Positions 44,131-56,358 of a stretch of DNA of 64,000 bases are shown here, piece by piece. The position numbers and the translations under genes were made by a program. Source of the DNA: Heterohyrax brucei (lineage: Eukaryota > Chordata > Mammalia > Hyracoidea > Procaviidae); NCBI GenBank assembly GCA_028571685.1, contig CM053146.1, positions 108,413,431-108,477,430 of the forward strand. The letters are read 5' to 3'. The notes beneath the pieces were generated by a model. The model saw only the letters and a program-made list of their open reading frames with translations. It made no database searches and was not told where the DNA came from. Numbering within the stretch: the stretch's first letter is position 1; each line of letters begins with the position of its first letter.

Positions 44131-44136
44131 AGAAAA

Positions 44137-44400
44137 ACAGCCAGAACGCTCTTTAGAAGCAAGGATGGCAAGACATCATCTAACTTACTTAGGACATGTT
44201 GTCAGGAGGAATGGGTCCCTGGAGAAGGACACCATGCTGGGTAAAGTGGAGGGTCAGTGAAAAAGAGGAAGACCCTCGATGACAGGGAATGACACAACCG
44301 CTGCAACGATGGGCTCAAACATAACAACAAGTGTGAAGATGCCATAGGGCCAGGCAGTGTCTCATTCTGTATCCACATACAGGCCACAGTATAGAGCCAG
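44137..44400 (+). mobile_element. RTE LINE 3' end
   Basis: 'gaacgctctttagaagcaag', 'ttaggacatgttgtcaggag', 'ccctggagaaggacaccatg' and 'ggccaggcagtgtctcattc'. It includes the last part of ORF2 and the 3' UTR, and begins directly after the MIR. Confidence 0.82.
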
Positions 44401-45161
44401 GGGCCCGTAGGTACGTAATAAACACTGTCAGGTAAAGAGGGTGATGACGGTATCTCTGATACTGTTACTGCTTATCAAAGAATGAAACTGCCTTTACATT
44501 TTGTATAATCATTTCCCATGCCAAATTTGTTCCCATGTGGACCCCAATTTTAAACTGGATTCACACCATAGTAGTGATCACTTAATTATTCTACTATAAG
44601 CAGAGCCCTGTCTTAGAAAGAAGCGATGTTCAACATCTCCTGTATTCTTTATACATTATTGCTGAATAAGTTGTGGGGGAGGGGACAGGAGGAATGAAGG
44701 AATTTTTTACTGAAGACAGATGGCACTTCAACTATCGTACTTGCCAGACCTATTGCATTTAAAGTCTCACGACATTCCTTGTAATAAATAAGTTACATTG
44801 CTAATTCACCTCAAGTAGGCAACCTGAAATAGAGCACACACACAGACATTACATCAATGGCACTTTTGACTACACTCTGGATTTTCAAAGAAGGACTCTG
44901 AAGGCACTGCTGGGGATGAGGCACCGCTCACGTAGGCTCCGAAGGCTGAGGGTGCACACACGCACTCAGGGCCCACACCGCGGATCACAGCTCTACTGTC
45001 CTCTCATTAACCAATGCCTGCAATTTCCAAATTCTGTGAGTTAATCACGCACGATCTTGAATAAAGACAGTTTTACTGAGTCTCGGATTTGAAGTCTATT
45101 TAGTTCGTAAGGTTGGAGCGAGGGCGTTTTTCACAGTCTATCAAAGTCATTTACTGGGTTT
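44401..45161. other. Low-repeat interval with a small CpG cluster
   Basis: No gene or repeat family is recognised. Around a dozen CpGs occur between about 44920 and 45130, including 'cacaccgcggatcac', more than elsewhere in the window but too few for a classical CpG island. Confidence 0.4.
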
Positions 45162-45184
45162 TTTGTTTGTTTGTTTGTTTGTTT
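45162..45184. repeat. (GTTT)n microsatellite
   Basis: Five to six GTTT units abut the complemented LINE-1 end and are probably its former A-rich tail. Confidence 0.85.
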
Positions 45185-45845
45185 TTGCGTTAGGTGAAAG
45201 TTTACAGAGCAAAATTAGAACCCCATTTGGTAGTTTGTACGTAAAGTGTCTCATGACTCAGGCGTTATTCCCCACAACGTGTCTGCGCGCTCCTCATGTC
45301 CAGCCCGGGCTCCCCATTCCCCTTCATCCTGATTTTGTACCCCTTCCTGCCTTCTCACTTTTGCTTTTGAGCAAATAGTGTCCTCTTGATCTTTTATAAT
45401 TGGTTGTTCTAGGGAACACATTCCTTTTGGGGGTTACAGTTTATTTTATGGGCTCATCTATTGTTAGAGTGGAAGGTGGTCTCCCAGAACAGCTTCAGTT
45501 CTAGGTCAGAAGAACCTCTCGTGGCCATAGTCTAGGGAGTTCCTACATTCTCTGTCAGGCCAGTAAGGCTGGTCTTTTTTGTGAATTCCATCTTTTGAAT
45601 CTTCTCCATTTTTCTCTTTCTGTATCTGGCACCCCCTGTTGTAATCCCAGTCAAGAGCGGTCAGTTGTGGTAGCTGGGCATCTTCTAGTTCTTCTAGTCT
45701 CAGGCTTGTGTAGACCATAGTTCACGTGGTCCATTAGCCCTTTGGACTAATTGCTTCCTTGAGTCTTTTTTCCTTTTCTTTTCCACTTCATCTTGCTCTG
45801 GATTGGAAAATACCAATAGTTCTATCTTAGACGACAATTATAGTC
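45185..45845 (-). mobile_element. LINE-1 3' UTR, minus strand
   Basis: Starts 'tttgcgttaggtgaaagttt' and runs through 'gttctaggtcagaagaacct' to 'ggtccattagccctttggac'. Same type as 42550-42960 but longer. Confidence 0.75.
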
Positions 45846-46429
45846 TTTAAGGAGCATTTGACTTATAAGCATGAAGACATAAAGACACTGAGTTGTTTGT
45901 TTTTTTTTCAATGAATAATTCAGTAAAGAATAACTTTTGAAAAAATATACATTACAAAATGTGGCTAAAAAACAAGTGGCCTACATAGGAATAGATTTAT
46001 TCTATACAAGCTACTTGGATTTACTCTTCTTCAAAGACAAAGATTTCTGTGATTTCCTTTTTTCTATTGAATGTGTAATATTCTCTTTCATGAGCATTTC
46101 ACTAAAATCTATCAAATGTTGATTAGCAGTTCTTCTGTGGAGCTGAAGTTTCCTCTATGCCGATGCTATTTTCCCTTACTCTAAGCTGATCTTGATTTGC
46201 TTGAAATAATATGGAGTCAAAATAACAGCCTAAAAACATAAAACCCTTTATTCCAGAATGCTATGTAGTTAGTTTGAGGAACCAACAATGGAACAGTAAC
46301 ATAAGGAGAAACATCAACCTACAGACAAGCAGGCAGAGGAAACACCTAATCAATACTGACCACTACTCTGTCACTTTGGTGACAGAGCCTATAAATGCAG
46401 CCTTAGACTGCGTAGCAGTGTCCTTATAT
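45846..46429. other. Unassigned sequence
   Basis: No gene or repeat is recognised. Confidence 0.35.
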
Positions 46430-46735
46430 TGTGGTGTTGGCAATGAACATTGAATATACTACAGACTGCCAGATGAACAAATCGTCTTGGAGGAAATACA
46501 GTCAGAATGCTTCTTAGAAGCAAGGAAGACAAGATGTCATCGTGCTAACTTTGAACATGTCATCAGGAAAGACCATGTTCGGTGAAATAGAGCGAACACA
46601 AGGAAAATCCCCCCCGAGACAAACTCACATCGTAGCTGCGACAACGGCTCAACTACACCAACCGTTTTGAGGGTGGAGCAGGACTGGGCAATGGTTTGTA
46701 GCCTACTTGATTACAACTAACAACAACAAAATCCA
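46430..46735 (+). mobile_element. RTE LINE 3' end
   Basis: 'attgtggtgttggcaatgaa', 'gcttcttagaagcaaggaag', 'gcaggactgggcaatggttt', ending 'aactaacaacaacaaaa'. Confidence 0.82.
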
Positions 46736-49116
46736 GACAGGCAACTAGTTCAGGAATCATCTAGGCTCCCCCCAATACCCTGCCCCAATTCCTCAGCAAC
46801 AGTGTCACCATCTTCTATCATTACTTCAGGTCACTGTTGGTTCTCTGTGTTCATTTATCTCCCCAGATTGAACCTTCCAGAAATCACAGGTCGTTCATTC
46901 TTACTGTGTGACTGATGGGGGCCAAAGTCTCCCTGTGTCTGCAACGTCTTCACACATGTCCATATAGGGAAAGTTAAAGTAACTCTTTACATAATCCAGA
47001 TGAGTCACAATCAATTCAAATCATTTAAAGATATTTTTAAATACTGTGATCCTAATTCAATGTTGCGGGAATCCAATTTCTGTCCCCGTGAGCTTTTAAT
47101 GAACCAGTTACAGAACACAACATCAAAAACACAAGAGAGATAAGAGATACAACTTATAACAGAATATGATGTAGTAGAAGTTCACAGAACAGAGAGCTAA
47201 CACATGAAAGATCAACTCAGTTGAAGCAATCACAGGCTCTCTTTGACCTCAAGTTTTCATGGGAAATCCCTACGCTCTCAGCACTTCACATATGAGAAAA
47301 ATCAGACCCAAAGTCTCAGTTTGGAGAATGAATAGTGAAGGAACTTAAATTTTACACTTTACTTAGTAGACCTGTGTGAAAATTTAAGTCAGTGACTGAC
47401 AACTAATACAGGGCTTACCAGAATAGCTGTGGCAATATTCTAAACTTACTGCAAACCTTGGAATAAAGTTGGTGGACTATCTTCACTGCTCATCATGAGT
47501 ATGAACAGTGATATGACTATGACGGTAAAAACCAATTGGTTTTCTAAAAAGAAACCTCTAGTAGTCAAATTTATTTTTCTTTGCATGTGCTATGAAAAAA
47601 AATGAGACTTATACAACTGTGTAGTTTAAATTATTTCCTGGAGTGCAGTTGGGCTGTGGAACTCTGTGATCCCGATTTTAAACCAGCTGTCAGGGAGCAA
47701 AAGAATTTGGCACTGTAGCGTGAAATATTTCATCGCCCAAGCTCCCTTACCCCCCAAATTCCTTCTGTTTTAGTTATGAAAATTCCATTACCTTATCCTG
47801 AGATTGCATTTCATCATTCCACAGGTTTGGTTAACGCACTCCAAATTGAAAGAATCCAAACAGACATTTGATAAGTTGTCTACCATGTATCAGATTCACA
47901 CCAGTTGATTAGAAGAATATATTTTAAAAATGATTGACAGTTCTGTGACAATACTAATTTATTACCTGTCAAGCTGCAAGGTATACTTTTGATATACGGA
48001 AGTGAAATAATATTGAAATAAACCTGACTCTAAGTCAAAACAGGAGTTCTACTATGCCAAATAAGTCCCAGATGACCATGAAAAACATATTTGTCTGAGT
48101 AATAACAATTACATAAGTGATACATGGATGTTACATAGAGGACAGACTTCAATGACATATTCTATATAATGATCCTATGTTTGTAAAATTTAAGAATAAT
48201 GAACTCAGTAACACTACTGGAAAAGTGAATTTCTAAATTTTCAGATAAATACATGGTGAACATTTGATAATTAGTATTAAAGACCTGGCTATAAAATGAG
48301 TGTGTTTATTTTGGGGGTTTTAGACACATGCATTACAGGAAATGTGTTATAATTGGTTCACTTTGGGTTAAATGCTTGATATTTTAAAATCTGAGACATG
48401 TTATTTTGTAGGTGAGGTTTATCCTGCTTTCCTATAGTTTCACATTTTAAATTACAGAACTTCCAGGCTAATTATAAACTATTCCCTTCAAAAGTGGTGC
48501 TGTCTTTTAATCATTTGCTGTAATTGCATCTCTTTTTCTTCTTCTTCTTCTTCTAAAACCTTGTGGAAAGTGACACTATCCCACCATTCTCAATTTTGAC
48601 CAAGGAAGATTTTATTCATCTAACGGAAGCTCCGACCTTATTAATACTTCAGTAGTAAGGGTAGGTCAAGGCAGGAGTTAATGTAAAGCAAAATGTTTAA
48701 CCATGAGAATTTATTCTTAAGACTTGCAAATGGTTATTTATGTTTAAAAAAGGAAATAAAGTTCTTGTTCTTTTCCTTGCCTTTGGAACATATTGAGTGC
48801 CATTTCTCCCTGTATCAAAATCAGCCATGGTGGGGCTGGGCAAAGGATGGATAAAACCGTGATCAACTCAGGGGTGGGGCAGTCATTCTGTTGTCCTCCA
48901 TAGCCACTGGTTGTGCTCTAAAATTGGAAATCTGTGCCCCTTAGAGATGCAGGGTGGAGAGGTAAATATAATCTTATTGCTGGAGGTGCCTGAACAGGTA
49001 ACTACACACGATCTAGGCATAGATGCTCCACCATAACTCTGAGTGATAAGAAAAGCAAGAACAGGATAGGTCCTAGAACAGTGCATTAACTCTGCTCCTT
49101 AAGCATCAGTAAGGAT
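46736..49116. other. Longest low-repeat stretch (2.4 kb)
   Basis: No gene or interspersed repeat is recognised. It contains a (TTC)n run at 48536-48554. AT-rich, with only short open frames. Confidence 0.4.
48536..48554. repeat. (TTC)n microsatellite
   Basis: About six TTC units. Confidence 0.85.
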
Positions 49117-49279
49117 CCCAAACCAAAAGAGACCCACTGTGTTCAAGTCGATTCTGACTCATAGCAATCCAACAGACAGAGTAGAACTGCCCATAGAATT
49201 TCTGGGAGTGCCCAGCAGATCTGAACTGCCAACTTTCTAGTTAGTAGCCATAGCACTTAACCACTGCGCCACCAGGGTT
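49117..49279 (-). mobile_element. AfroSINE copy
   Basis: Minus-strand copy: 'gtcgattctgactcatagca', 'gacagagtagaactgcccat', ending 'gcgccaccagggtt'. The next copy starts at its head end. Confidence 0.92.
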
Positions 49280-49475
49280 GTGCAAATGCTTAAAGTGCTC
49301 ACCTGAGAACTGAAAGGATGGCAGTTCAAGTCTGCCAAGAGGCACCTCGGAAGAATGGCCTGAAAACCTATTTCCAAAAACTCAGCCATTAAAAACCCTA
49401 TGGAGCACAGCTCTACTTAGACACACTGTGCGGTTGCCATGAGTTAGAGGTGACTGGATGCAAACTCATCTGGTG
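49280..49475 (+). mobile_element. AfroSINE, long subtype, head-to-head
   Basis: Plus-strand copy starting 'gtgcaaatgcttaaagtgct' with the long-subtype block 'ggcacctcggaagaatggcc' and 'aaaaaccctatggagcacag'. It abuts the minus-strand copy head to head. Confidence 0.82.
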
Positions 49476-49635
49476 ATAGTGCTTTAAAATCATCATTGTG
49501 TTTTCAATTTAAAACAGAGGTGCTGCCTTTAAATTACTGGCTTTGGGTTACAGGCTGCCCTGATGGGAAAGACAGTATCAGGGAAGGGAAAGCGGATGCA
49601 GTGAGAATCGAAATTTTTGAATCCTGCTGACCTGT

Positions 49636-49806
49636 AGCACTCTTGGTGGCACGGTGGTTAAGCATTTGGCTGCTGACCCAAAGGCTGGTGGTTCAAACCC
49701 ACTAGCTGCATCTTGGAAACACTGTGGGGCAGTTCTACTCTGTCCTCTAGCATCCCTATCAGTTGGCATTGAATCAACAGCAATGGGTTTCGTTAAGGTT
49801 TTTGGT
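49636..49806 (+). mobile_element. AfroSINE copy
   Basis: Plus-strand copy: 'ttggtggcacggtggttaag', 'ggtggttcaaacccactagc' (B box), 'gggcagttctactctgtcct'. Confidence 0.92.
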
Positions 49807-50429
49807 AACACTCTGAGAACACCATTTCCGGCCCCCAGAGCTAAGTTCTTCATTCATAAACAGTGGCTGGTTGGACAGGAAGGCCGTTACTAGCTCTAAA
49901 ATTCCATGAGATATCAAAAAAGTTCAATTATCAGGCAACTTGCTTGGAAGCAATATCACTGCAGTTCTACCCTCGGTTGTCATTGAATTCAGGGCAGTTG
50001 GGATAGAACTCCTGCCCCAGGTCTCCGCAGGATCAATACCCTCTACCCTTCTATAGCCTGTCTTCTTGCCCTCTAACAGCACTACACAGAGAGCCTGGCA
50101 TTAAAAACTTGTCAGTAAATGTTTCCACTTAAGTAAGGTCATGTTTATTTAATCTTAATTAAAAAAAAAATTTTGTTTCATAGTTTGAGTCTAGGCATTC
50201 GGATCAAAAGAAGCTAAAAAGAGGGTGATACAAGGAAGAGGGAATTAGGCAGTATACTCACCCCAAATGAAACTTAGAATACCTAATGAAAAACTTGAAA
50301 GGAATGGAATTGTTCCTCCTGTGTGCTCTTTCTTAGGTATGTCCATGGGTCCTGTCACCCAAGACAGGAAGCCAAGAGTCATCCAAGATGCCTTTGTCTT
50401 TTTGATCTGCCATATTGAATAAGTCACTA
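49807..50429. other. Unassigned sequence
   Basis: No gene or repeat is recognised. Confidence 0.35.
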
Positions 50430-50861
50430 ATCATTGTTCACTTGATCTGCTGAAATAGCTTCTTAGTAGTTCCCCTGGTATATAATCTCATCCCCTTCTA
50501 TGAAAATCTGCATGCTTTCTGGAGAGTAATTTGGCAATCTCTATCAAAGTCATTTTAATTTTTTATACTCTTTCAACCAGCAATTAAAATTTTGGGAGTA
50601 TGTCTTAAGAAGTTGACCATACACGGGAACAAAGATGCCACGTACAGTGATGTCTACTTGGGCATTACTTACGATAGGCCGCCACATGGAAATAAAACAC
50701 ATGTCCCATCATTTGTTCTCCACTGGAGTATTGGCATGTGATGGAAGACTATGTAACTGTTAAGACAATTGAAAACTGATATAAGGAAATGCTCAAAAGA
50801 CTCTAAGTGAAAAAGTTAGTTATTATGAAATTAAAAAATACATATACACACTCATACACAT
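50430..50861 (+). mobile_element. Old LINE-1 3' part, plus strand
   Basis: 'ggagagtaatttggcaatct' and 'ttcaaccagcaattaaaatt' are classic old LINE-1 3' motifs. It may continue after the SINE to about 51420, but this is weak. Confidence 0.5.
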
Positions 50862-51178
50862 GTTGTTGTTGTTGTTGTTAGCTTCCATCGAGATGGCGTC
50901 TGACTCATGCTGACCCCAGGTACCTACCATACGATCAGACCACTGTGATACCACAGGGTTTTCATTAGCTGATTTTTTTGAAGTAGATCACCAGGTCTTT
51001 CTTCCTACTCTTTCTTAGTCTAGAAGTTCACTTGAAATATGTTCAATATCATAGTAACATGCAAGCTGTCACTTACAGACAGGTGGTGACTATATGCAGC
51101 ACATCGGCCAGGAATGGAACCCAGGTCTTGTGCATAGATGGTGAGAACTCTCCCACTGAACCACTGCTAGACTCAATG
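50862..51178 (-). mobile_element. SINE with tRNA-Gly-like head and RTE-like body
   Basis: The plus strand starts with (GTT)n, the complement of an (AAC)n tail, then 'gcttccatcgagatggcgtc' like RTE 3' ends, then a body resembling the complemented RTE 5' end ('aagtagatcaccaggtcttt'). The right end is a tRNA-like sequence on the minus strand: 'agtggttcagtgggagagtt' (A-box region), then 'cctgggttccattcctggcc' (B-box region), close to mammalian tRNA-Gly. Probably transcribed by RNA polymerase III and moved by RTE enzymes. Confidence 0.75.
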
Positions 51179-51426
51179 TAGAATACTGAATAAAATCTTT
51201 AAGAGCTTATTCCTTTGGGCTAAAAATAACGCTATACAAAACAATTTCAATTAATTTGTAACAAAATTCTCCAAGTTGTTTGTTTCTATGTAAGGAAAAT
51301 TAATCAGTAAAATTCAAAGTGTTCAGTTGGAGTTTATACAATGATTATAATTATTTTATGTAACTTTTTATATTCTCCTGTTTAAAATGCTGCAAGCAAA
51401 AGCAACTATACACATATAATGAATAC

Positions 51427-51982
51427 TGTTATGGATTGAATTGTGTCCTTCCAAAAATGTGTCTAATAATTTGACTGGGCCATGATTCCCAGCATTGTGT
51501 GACTGGCCTCCATTCTGTGATTTTCCTATGCTATAAATCCTAGTCTTTGCCTGTGGTTAATAGACCGGTTTATGTTAAGGAGGATTATAGTGGGACTATA
51601 AAACTCTTCTTAAGGTCACCCCTGGCTCCAATGTAAAGAGTTTCCTTGGAGTATGGCTTGTACCACCTCTTATCACTGTATCCCACTAGAGATAAAAAGA
51701 AAGAGAAGCAAGCAGAGAGTTGGGAACCTCATACCACCAAGAAAGCAGCACCAGGAGCAAAGTGCATCCTTCAGACCTGAGATTCCCATGTCAGGATGCT
51801 TCCCGACCAAAGACTGATGTAACACAAGAACCTTCTTTCAGAGCTGACAGAGAGCCCTTCCGTGGAGCCAGCACCCTGAACTTGGACTTGTAGCCTACTA
51901 GGTTGTGTAAGAATAAACTTTTCCTTGTTAAAGCCATCTACTCATGGTATTTCTGTTAAAGTAGTACCCGATGACTGAGACA
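51427..51982 (+). mobile_element. MaLR-like (MLT1-related) solo LTR, plus strand
   Basis: A complete-looking LTR from 'tgttatggattgaattgtgt' to 'gatgactgagaca', with AATAAA about 70 bases before the end. Flanking 5-mers 'aatac' and 'aataa' fit a target duplication. No internal sequence. It defines the LTR family for the window. Confidence 0.78.
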
Positions 51983-52814
51983 AATAAGAAAAACTAAATA
52001 TTTCTATTAAGAAATAATATTACAATTTAAGCTTAGGAAAATTATATTCTTTAATTCAGTGGCTTAATCATGGTTTCTAAAGCAAGTTATTAGACTTCTC
52101 TAGTAATGGTTACTATAAATTTCTTAGCTTCTTAAACTGAAATACCAATGTGTTTAAAGCCTAGGATCCACATGGTGTGATTTTCTAAAGGAATAGTTTT
52201 CACTTAAAGAATTGGAAGGGAAACATTCTTTATTTACTTCTTGCAATAGGAATCAGTGTAAAAGACAGACTGAGACAACTATGGACTACTGACTGAGTTC
52301 ACTGACATAAGTGAAAAACTAGAGCATTAGCGGTAAAGAATACAAAGAGCACTGCTAGTCATCTCTCCCTCAGGAAAAAGTCCTTAAGGCAGAAGAAAGC
52401 AAGCAATGGTTCAGAGACCCTCTCTGACACAAGCTACCTGAATGCTTGGCAATCATTATTGACATTTCCCGAAGCCTGGCAGGTTTCCTTTGTACCTGTC
52501 CTCCAAAGTAAGTTCCAACCCTCCCTAGCAGGGAGATTGATAGAGACAAATGTTTTACACATGCACATGGACCCAGTGCCATCCAGTTGGGTCCGACTCA
52601 TCGTGGTCCTGCACACAGACAGTAAAACACCCATATTGTACACAACTATGTAGAAAAGTGATCTCTGAGTTGTCAGATTATAAATATTTCGATGTTTCCA
52701 TTATATGCATTCTATATGTGTTATTTTATAATACAAAATATCATTAAATATATGCATACAATCTGAGAATGTCACCCCTTCAAGAGATCTCTGCATCTCA
52801 AATTCCAAATTCAT
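51983..52814. other. Unassigned sequence
   Basis: Mostly unrecognised. Positions 52570-52606 ('ccatccagttgggtccgact') resemble a short RTE/SINE tail piece. No gene is seen. Confidence 0.35.
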
Positions 52815-53215
52815 GAGCATGGCATCGAAGAGCCCTTACAACCTAGCTCCTGGTTGCCCTCTGCAGCCTGGTGCTCCTTTCCATCCGGTCTGCTCCCCAA
52901 CACTCTCAGATATGTTCCCTGTTTCACCTGCTGTGACTCTGCACTCACTGAACCCTCTCAGTGGAATGGCATCTGTCCTTCTGTGGCTCGCAAACCCCAT
53001 CTCAGGGGAGCTGTCCTCTAGGAAGCTTTTCCTGCCCTCCCCTGCCCCACTCCCCTGAGGCGCTCACTACCACCTTGCGGCTACCTCCCAGTTACAGCTA
53101 AACACTGACTGTTCTTCTTCCCTACAACAGTGAGTACTTGGAGAAAGCAAGGACCAGGCCTGTGTCTCCCATGAATACAGGACTGAAGCATGCACACAGT
53201 AGAGATACAAAAAAA
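52815..53215 (+). mobile_element. L2 LINE 3' fragment
   Basis: 'gcccttacaacctagctcct', a pyrimidine-rich stretch and 'agtacttggagaaagcaagg' ending near 'tgcacacagtagagata' follow the order of an L2 3' end. Non-coding. Confidence 0.65.
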
Positions 53216-53263
53216 TAAGCATTGGATCAAAATAAGTGGCCGCAATCTAAAGGAGGAACGGCT

Positions 53264-53467
53264 GCTCCCTAGGCAGTGGACAGATGGTTACGTGTTTGAC
53301 TACTAGTCAACGTGTTGGTGGTTCAGACTCACGCAGAGCTGCCTCAGGAACAAACTGGAAACAGTTTTTCCAGAATCCTCAAAAACCCTACAGCTCCGTT
53401 CTGCCCTGCATGTGTGTGGAGTCCTCCTGAGCCGGAATCAACTCGACAGCAACTAGCAGTAATAACA
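53264..53467 (+). mobile_element. AfroSINE, long subtype
   Basis: 'gctccctaggcagtggacag' head, 'gttggtggttcagactcacg' (B box), the long-subtype block 'gagctgcctcaggaacaaac', then 'ggaatcaactcgacagcaac'. Confidence 0.85.
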
Positions 53468-54255
53468 TGCTTTGTCTACCTTAATTCACACCAGTCTTTG
53501 AACTTTTGGATGCAGTGAAGTTTGTGTGCATAAACTGTACATGCTCAAGCCCCTTTCAAAAGAGCTAATTTTCATCAGATAAGCTTATTAAAATAGTAAA
53601 ACGACCCACATGCCCAAATATGGGTTGGAAGTCAAGACAAAAAAACAAAGAACAGTTTCATTTCTATGAGTAAAATGGCTTTAACTAACTAAAAGAAGGC
53701 AAATGTGGGATTTCCTATGGTGCATTTATTTTGTCTAAATTTGTGCCAAGGGATAAACATGGCCAATTTTAGCAGTACTAACAGTTGACATAATAGCCGA
53801 AATTTAGGGGATCATGTTTTTCTGTGTAAATACTTTTCTCCCAAATAACTAAAAATCACCTTATTCACACCAGTATTAAAAATGGCAAACTAAATCCATG
53901 AATACTAGGCAACCTGAAAGAAAAATTATTCTCAGTTTGGTTGTTTTATCAGAATTTCTCAAGTTTGGGATTGAAATATCATTCACATTTATAAGAACAG
54001 CTCTCTACTATACTTTTATCACAGCATCACAATACAAGTAACTCCTCTGTGGGTACAAACAATATTAGGGTCACTCATTAATTGTGTCGCAAACACGATT
54101 GTGTGTTTTCTAGTCTCTCTTCCTCTATCCCATGATTTCATGCATATAGGTAACAGCATGAGATTGGTTTTTTAATGCACAATTGCCTTCTAACTTGAAA
54201 AGACAAAAATGATAAATCAACAGCAAAGCGAGAGACACAATCTTAGTGATTAAAA
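53468..54255. other. Unassigned sequence
   Basis: No gene or repeat is recognised. Confidence 0.35.
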
Positions 54256-54393
54256 GAAAAAAAAAACACTGCTGTTGAGGTGATTCTAACTCATGGCTAC
54301 CTGGAGTGTTTCCAAGGAGAAACTGGTGGGTTTGCATCGCCAGCCTTTTGCTTAGCACATGCAGCACTTAACCACTAGGCAACTATGCCTTCC
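54256..54393 (-). mobile_element. AfroSINE, shortened in the middle
   Basis: Minus-strand copy with 'tgaggtgattctaactcatg' joined early to 'gtgtttccaaggagaaactg'; about 25 bases of the middle block are missing. It ends 'ggcaactatgccttcc'. Confidence 0.85.
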
Positions 54394-56114
54394 TCTGTAG
54401 TGACAGGATTCTTGAAATAACATGCTGGGTTGACTCTCTAAAATTCCTCATCTCATGCGCCTGGACCTGGCAGTAGCCTACAATGAAGTATAGCAACACT
54501 CCCCAGGTACAGTCTGAGACACTGCCTTAAAATTCAGAGCAAACTGGAGACGTGGCAGAAGAAAATGTATGAAACCAGCAATGCAAAAGATGAACTTATC
54601 CTCTAAAAAAACTTTTTTTTTAATGTTCTATACGTCTGACTGTCTCCATTCTTTCAAGATCTTGATGAGACTCTAACAGGCATTCATTTTAAAGCCTCAA
54701 GCCACCTTAACTCACTTAATAGAAACACAAATCTAAGCAGGGGGCAGAGAAGACCAGCAATTTTTTCTTTTTCTTTTTTTTTTTTTAAGAAATGTAACTG
54801 GAGAAAATAAGATGTGTTTTATTCCACTAGAAATATGACTCTTTACTTTCCCAATCCAACCAAGGCTTTTATTTCCCCTTGTAATATGAATAATATAGCT
54901 GCAGCTCATCAGAATTGTCTACATTTTAATTTGAAAAATAGTTCTTATGTTAATCTTTAATAGCCTGTCTTCTGGACCAACAGAGCTACAAAAGAAGTCA
55001 TTTACAGTGGCGTAATTAAGGCCTCTGAGAAGCATATTTAGTAATGCGGTGTTGCTCGTCTTATCCCGTGTTGTCGCTGGTGTATGGATCCACATTTGAT
55101 CAGTGCATCTGGCCCCAGGGGCTTCGTGGTCTGCAAGCCACAACCTACTAATAAGCACCCTCCAGCTTGTTTGCTAAGCAGATCAGTCCTGGCAGGCACC
55201 CAAAAACTCCAGTCCTTGAAACTTGGAGCTCTTTAGCTTGCATGCCCTATTGTGTGGCAAGCAAGAGAATAAACTATGTGTCTCATAAATGTAGAGCAAT
55301 TATGGATCAGTTAGTAATACAGCTGTGGTTCAAAAGATTGCTTACCTAAACTGAATCAAGGCCTAATTTATTTTTGTATTGTCTTTGTTAAAAACCAAAC
55401 AAACAGCTCTGCAGAGCTTGTATACACAGCAAAGAAAAGGGCTGTGCTTTCCTTATAAACAATATGGCAGCTGTTGACTAAAAGAAATCATCCTCAGTAG
55501 CTGAAGGTTTTTCACTTCCCTGGTCAGAACCAAGCCATTGCTTGGTCTGGATTCTTTTGGTTGTTTAAAGAAAAACACAGTAGAATGCTTTCTTTGACAG
55601 AAGTTTAGTATGTTGAGAACAGGGGGTTGACCCATGCTGTTTCTTGTTACAGATACCCAGTAAGATACTGTCCACTTCAAGCATAAGATGTGAATGAAGG
55701 TCTTCATTCACAAAGAAGTCATAAGGGAGCTTGAGTGTGTGTGCAGTCATCTGCCAAAGACTGGGAGGTAGGAAGGTAGAATTCCTTTGGAAAGCACTAT
55801 GCTCCTCAAATTACACTTGGCAATTTATGAATTCTTGCAACACAAAAACAAAGTAACAATAATAATAACTACATTAGGTTTGTAGAGGTATTAGTATTAA
55901 CTGACCTGGAAATGGTTTAGTAAATCAAAGCATATACTTTTACTTCACAGCTTAATGCATTTCTGTTTGAGAATCTATTATGTGGTAAGTGTATTAAGTA
56001 ACAAATCCTAAATCTATAAGAAAGTGCTGTGAGGAGACTTTGTGATTTTCATTCTAGAAGATCTAAAATAATTTTGGAAATGTCTACACAGATGGAAATA
56101 GGTGGTAAAAACAT
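54394..56114. other. Low-repeat 1.7 kb, possible regulatory interval
   Basis: No gene or repeat family is seen. The part from about 54840 to 55350 has balanced composition, an AT-rich 'gtaattaag' site near 55012 and no repeat signature; it is a candidate conserved noncoding element by exclusion only. Confidence 0.35.
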
Positions 56115-56225
56115 TGCAAAGCTAGACCTGGTTTCACTATATTTTAACCATCTGTAAAATGCCGTGCCTATTCTGCCTATCTCAGGTGGATAAGCAGATT
56201 AAGCTGGTGAAAAGATGTATAAGTG
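56115..56225 (+). mobile_element. MIR fragment
   Basis: 'gctagacctggtttcactat', 'ttaaccatctgtaaaatgcc', 'tgcctatctcaggtggataa' in MIR order. Confidence 0.6.
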
Positions 56226-56235
56226 TGTAATGTGT

Positions 56236-56358
56236 CAAAACCAAAAACCAAACCCATTGCTAGCCAGTGGACACCAACTCACAGGGACCCTAAAAGACAG
56301 AGAAGAACTGCCCCCATGTAGTTTCAAAGGATTGGCTGATTCAAACTGCTGATGCCGT
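56236..56358 (-). mobile_element. AfroSINE fused to RTE
   Basis: The tail 'ccaaaaaccaaacccattgc' and the middle block are present, but the copy stops at 'gattcaaactgctgatgcc' and passes directly into RTE sequence. Its tRNA-like head is missing. Confidence 0.8.

Noticed and set aside
51095-51170. tRNA-Gly-like sequence as a functional tRNA gene
   Set aside because: It is attached to a SINE body and tail, and its acceptor stem and anticodon region are diverged.
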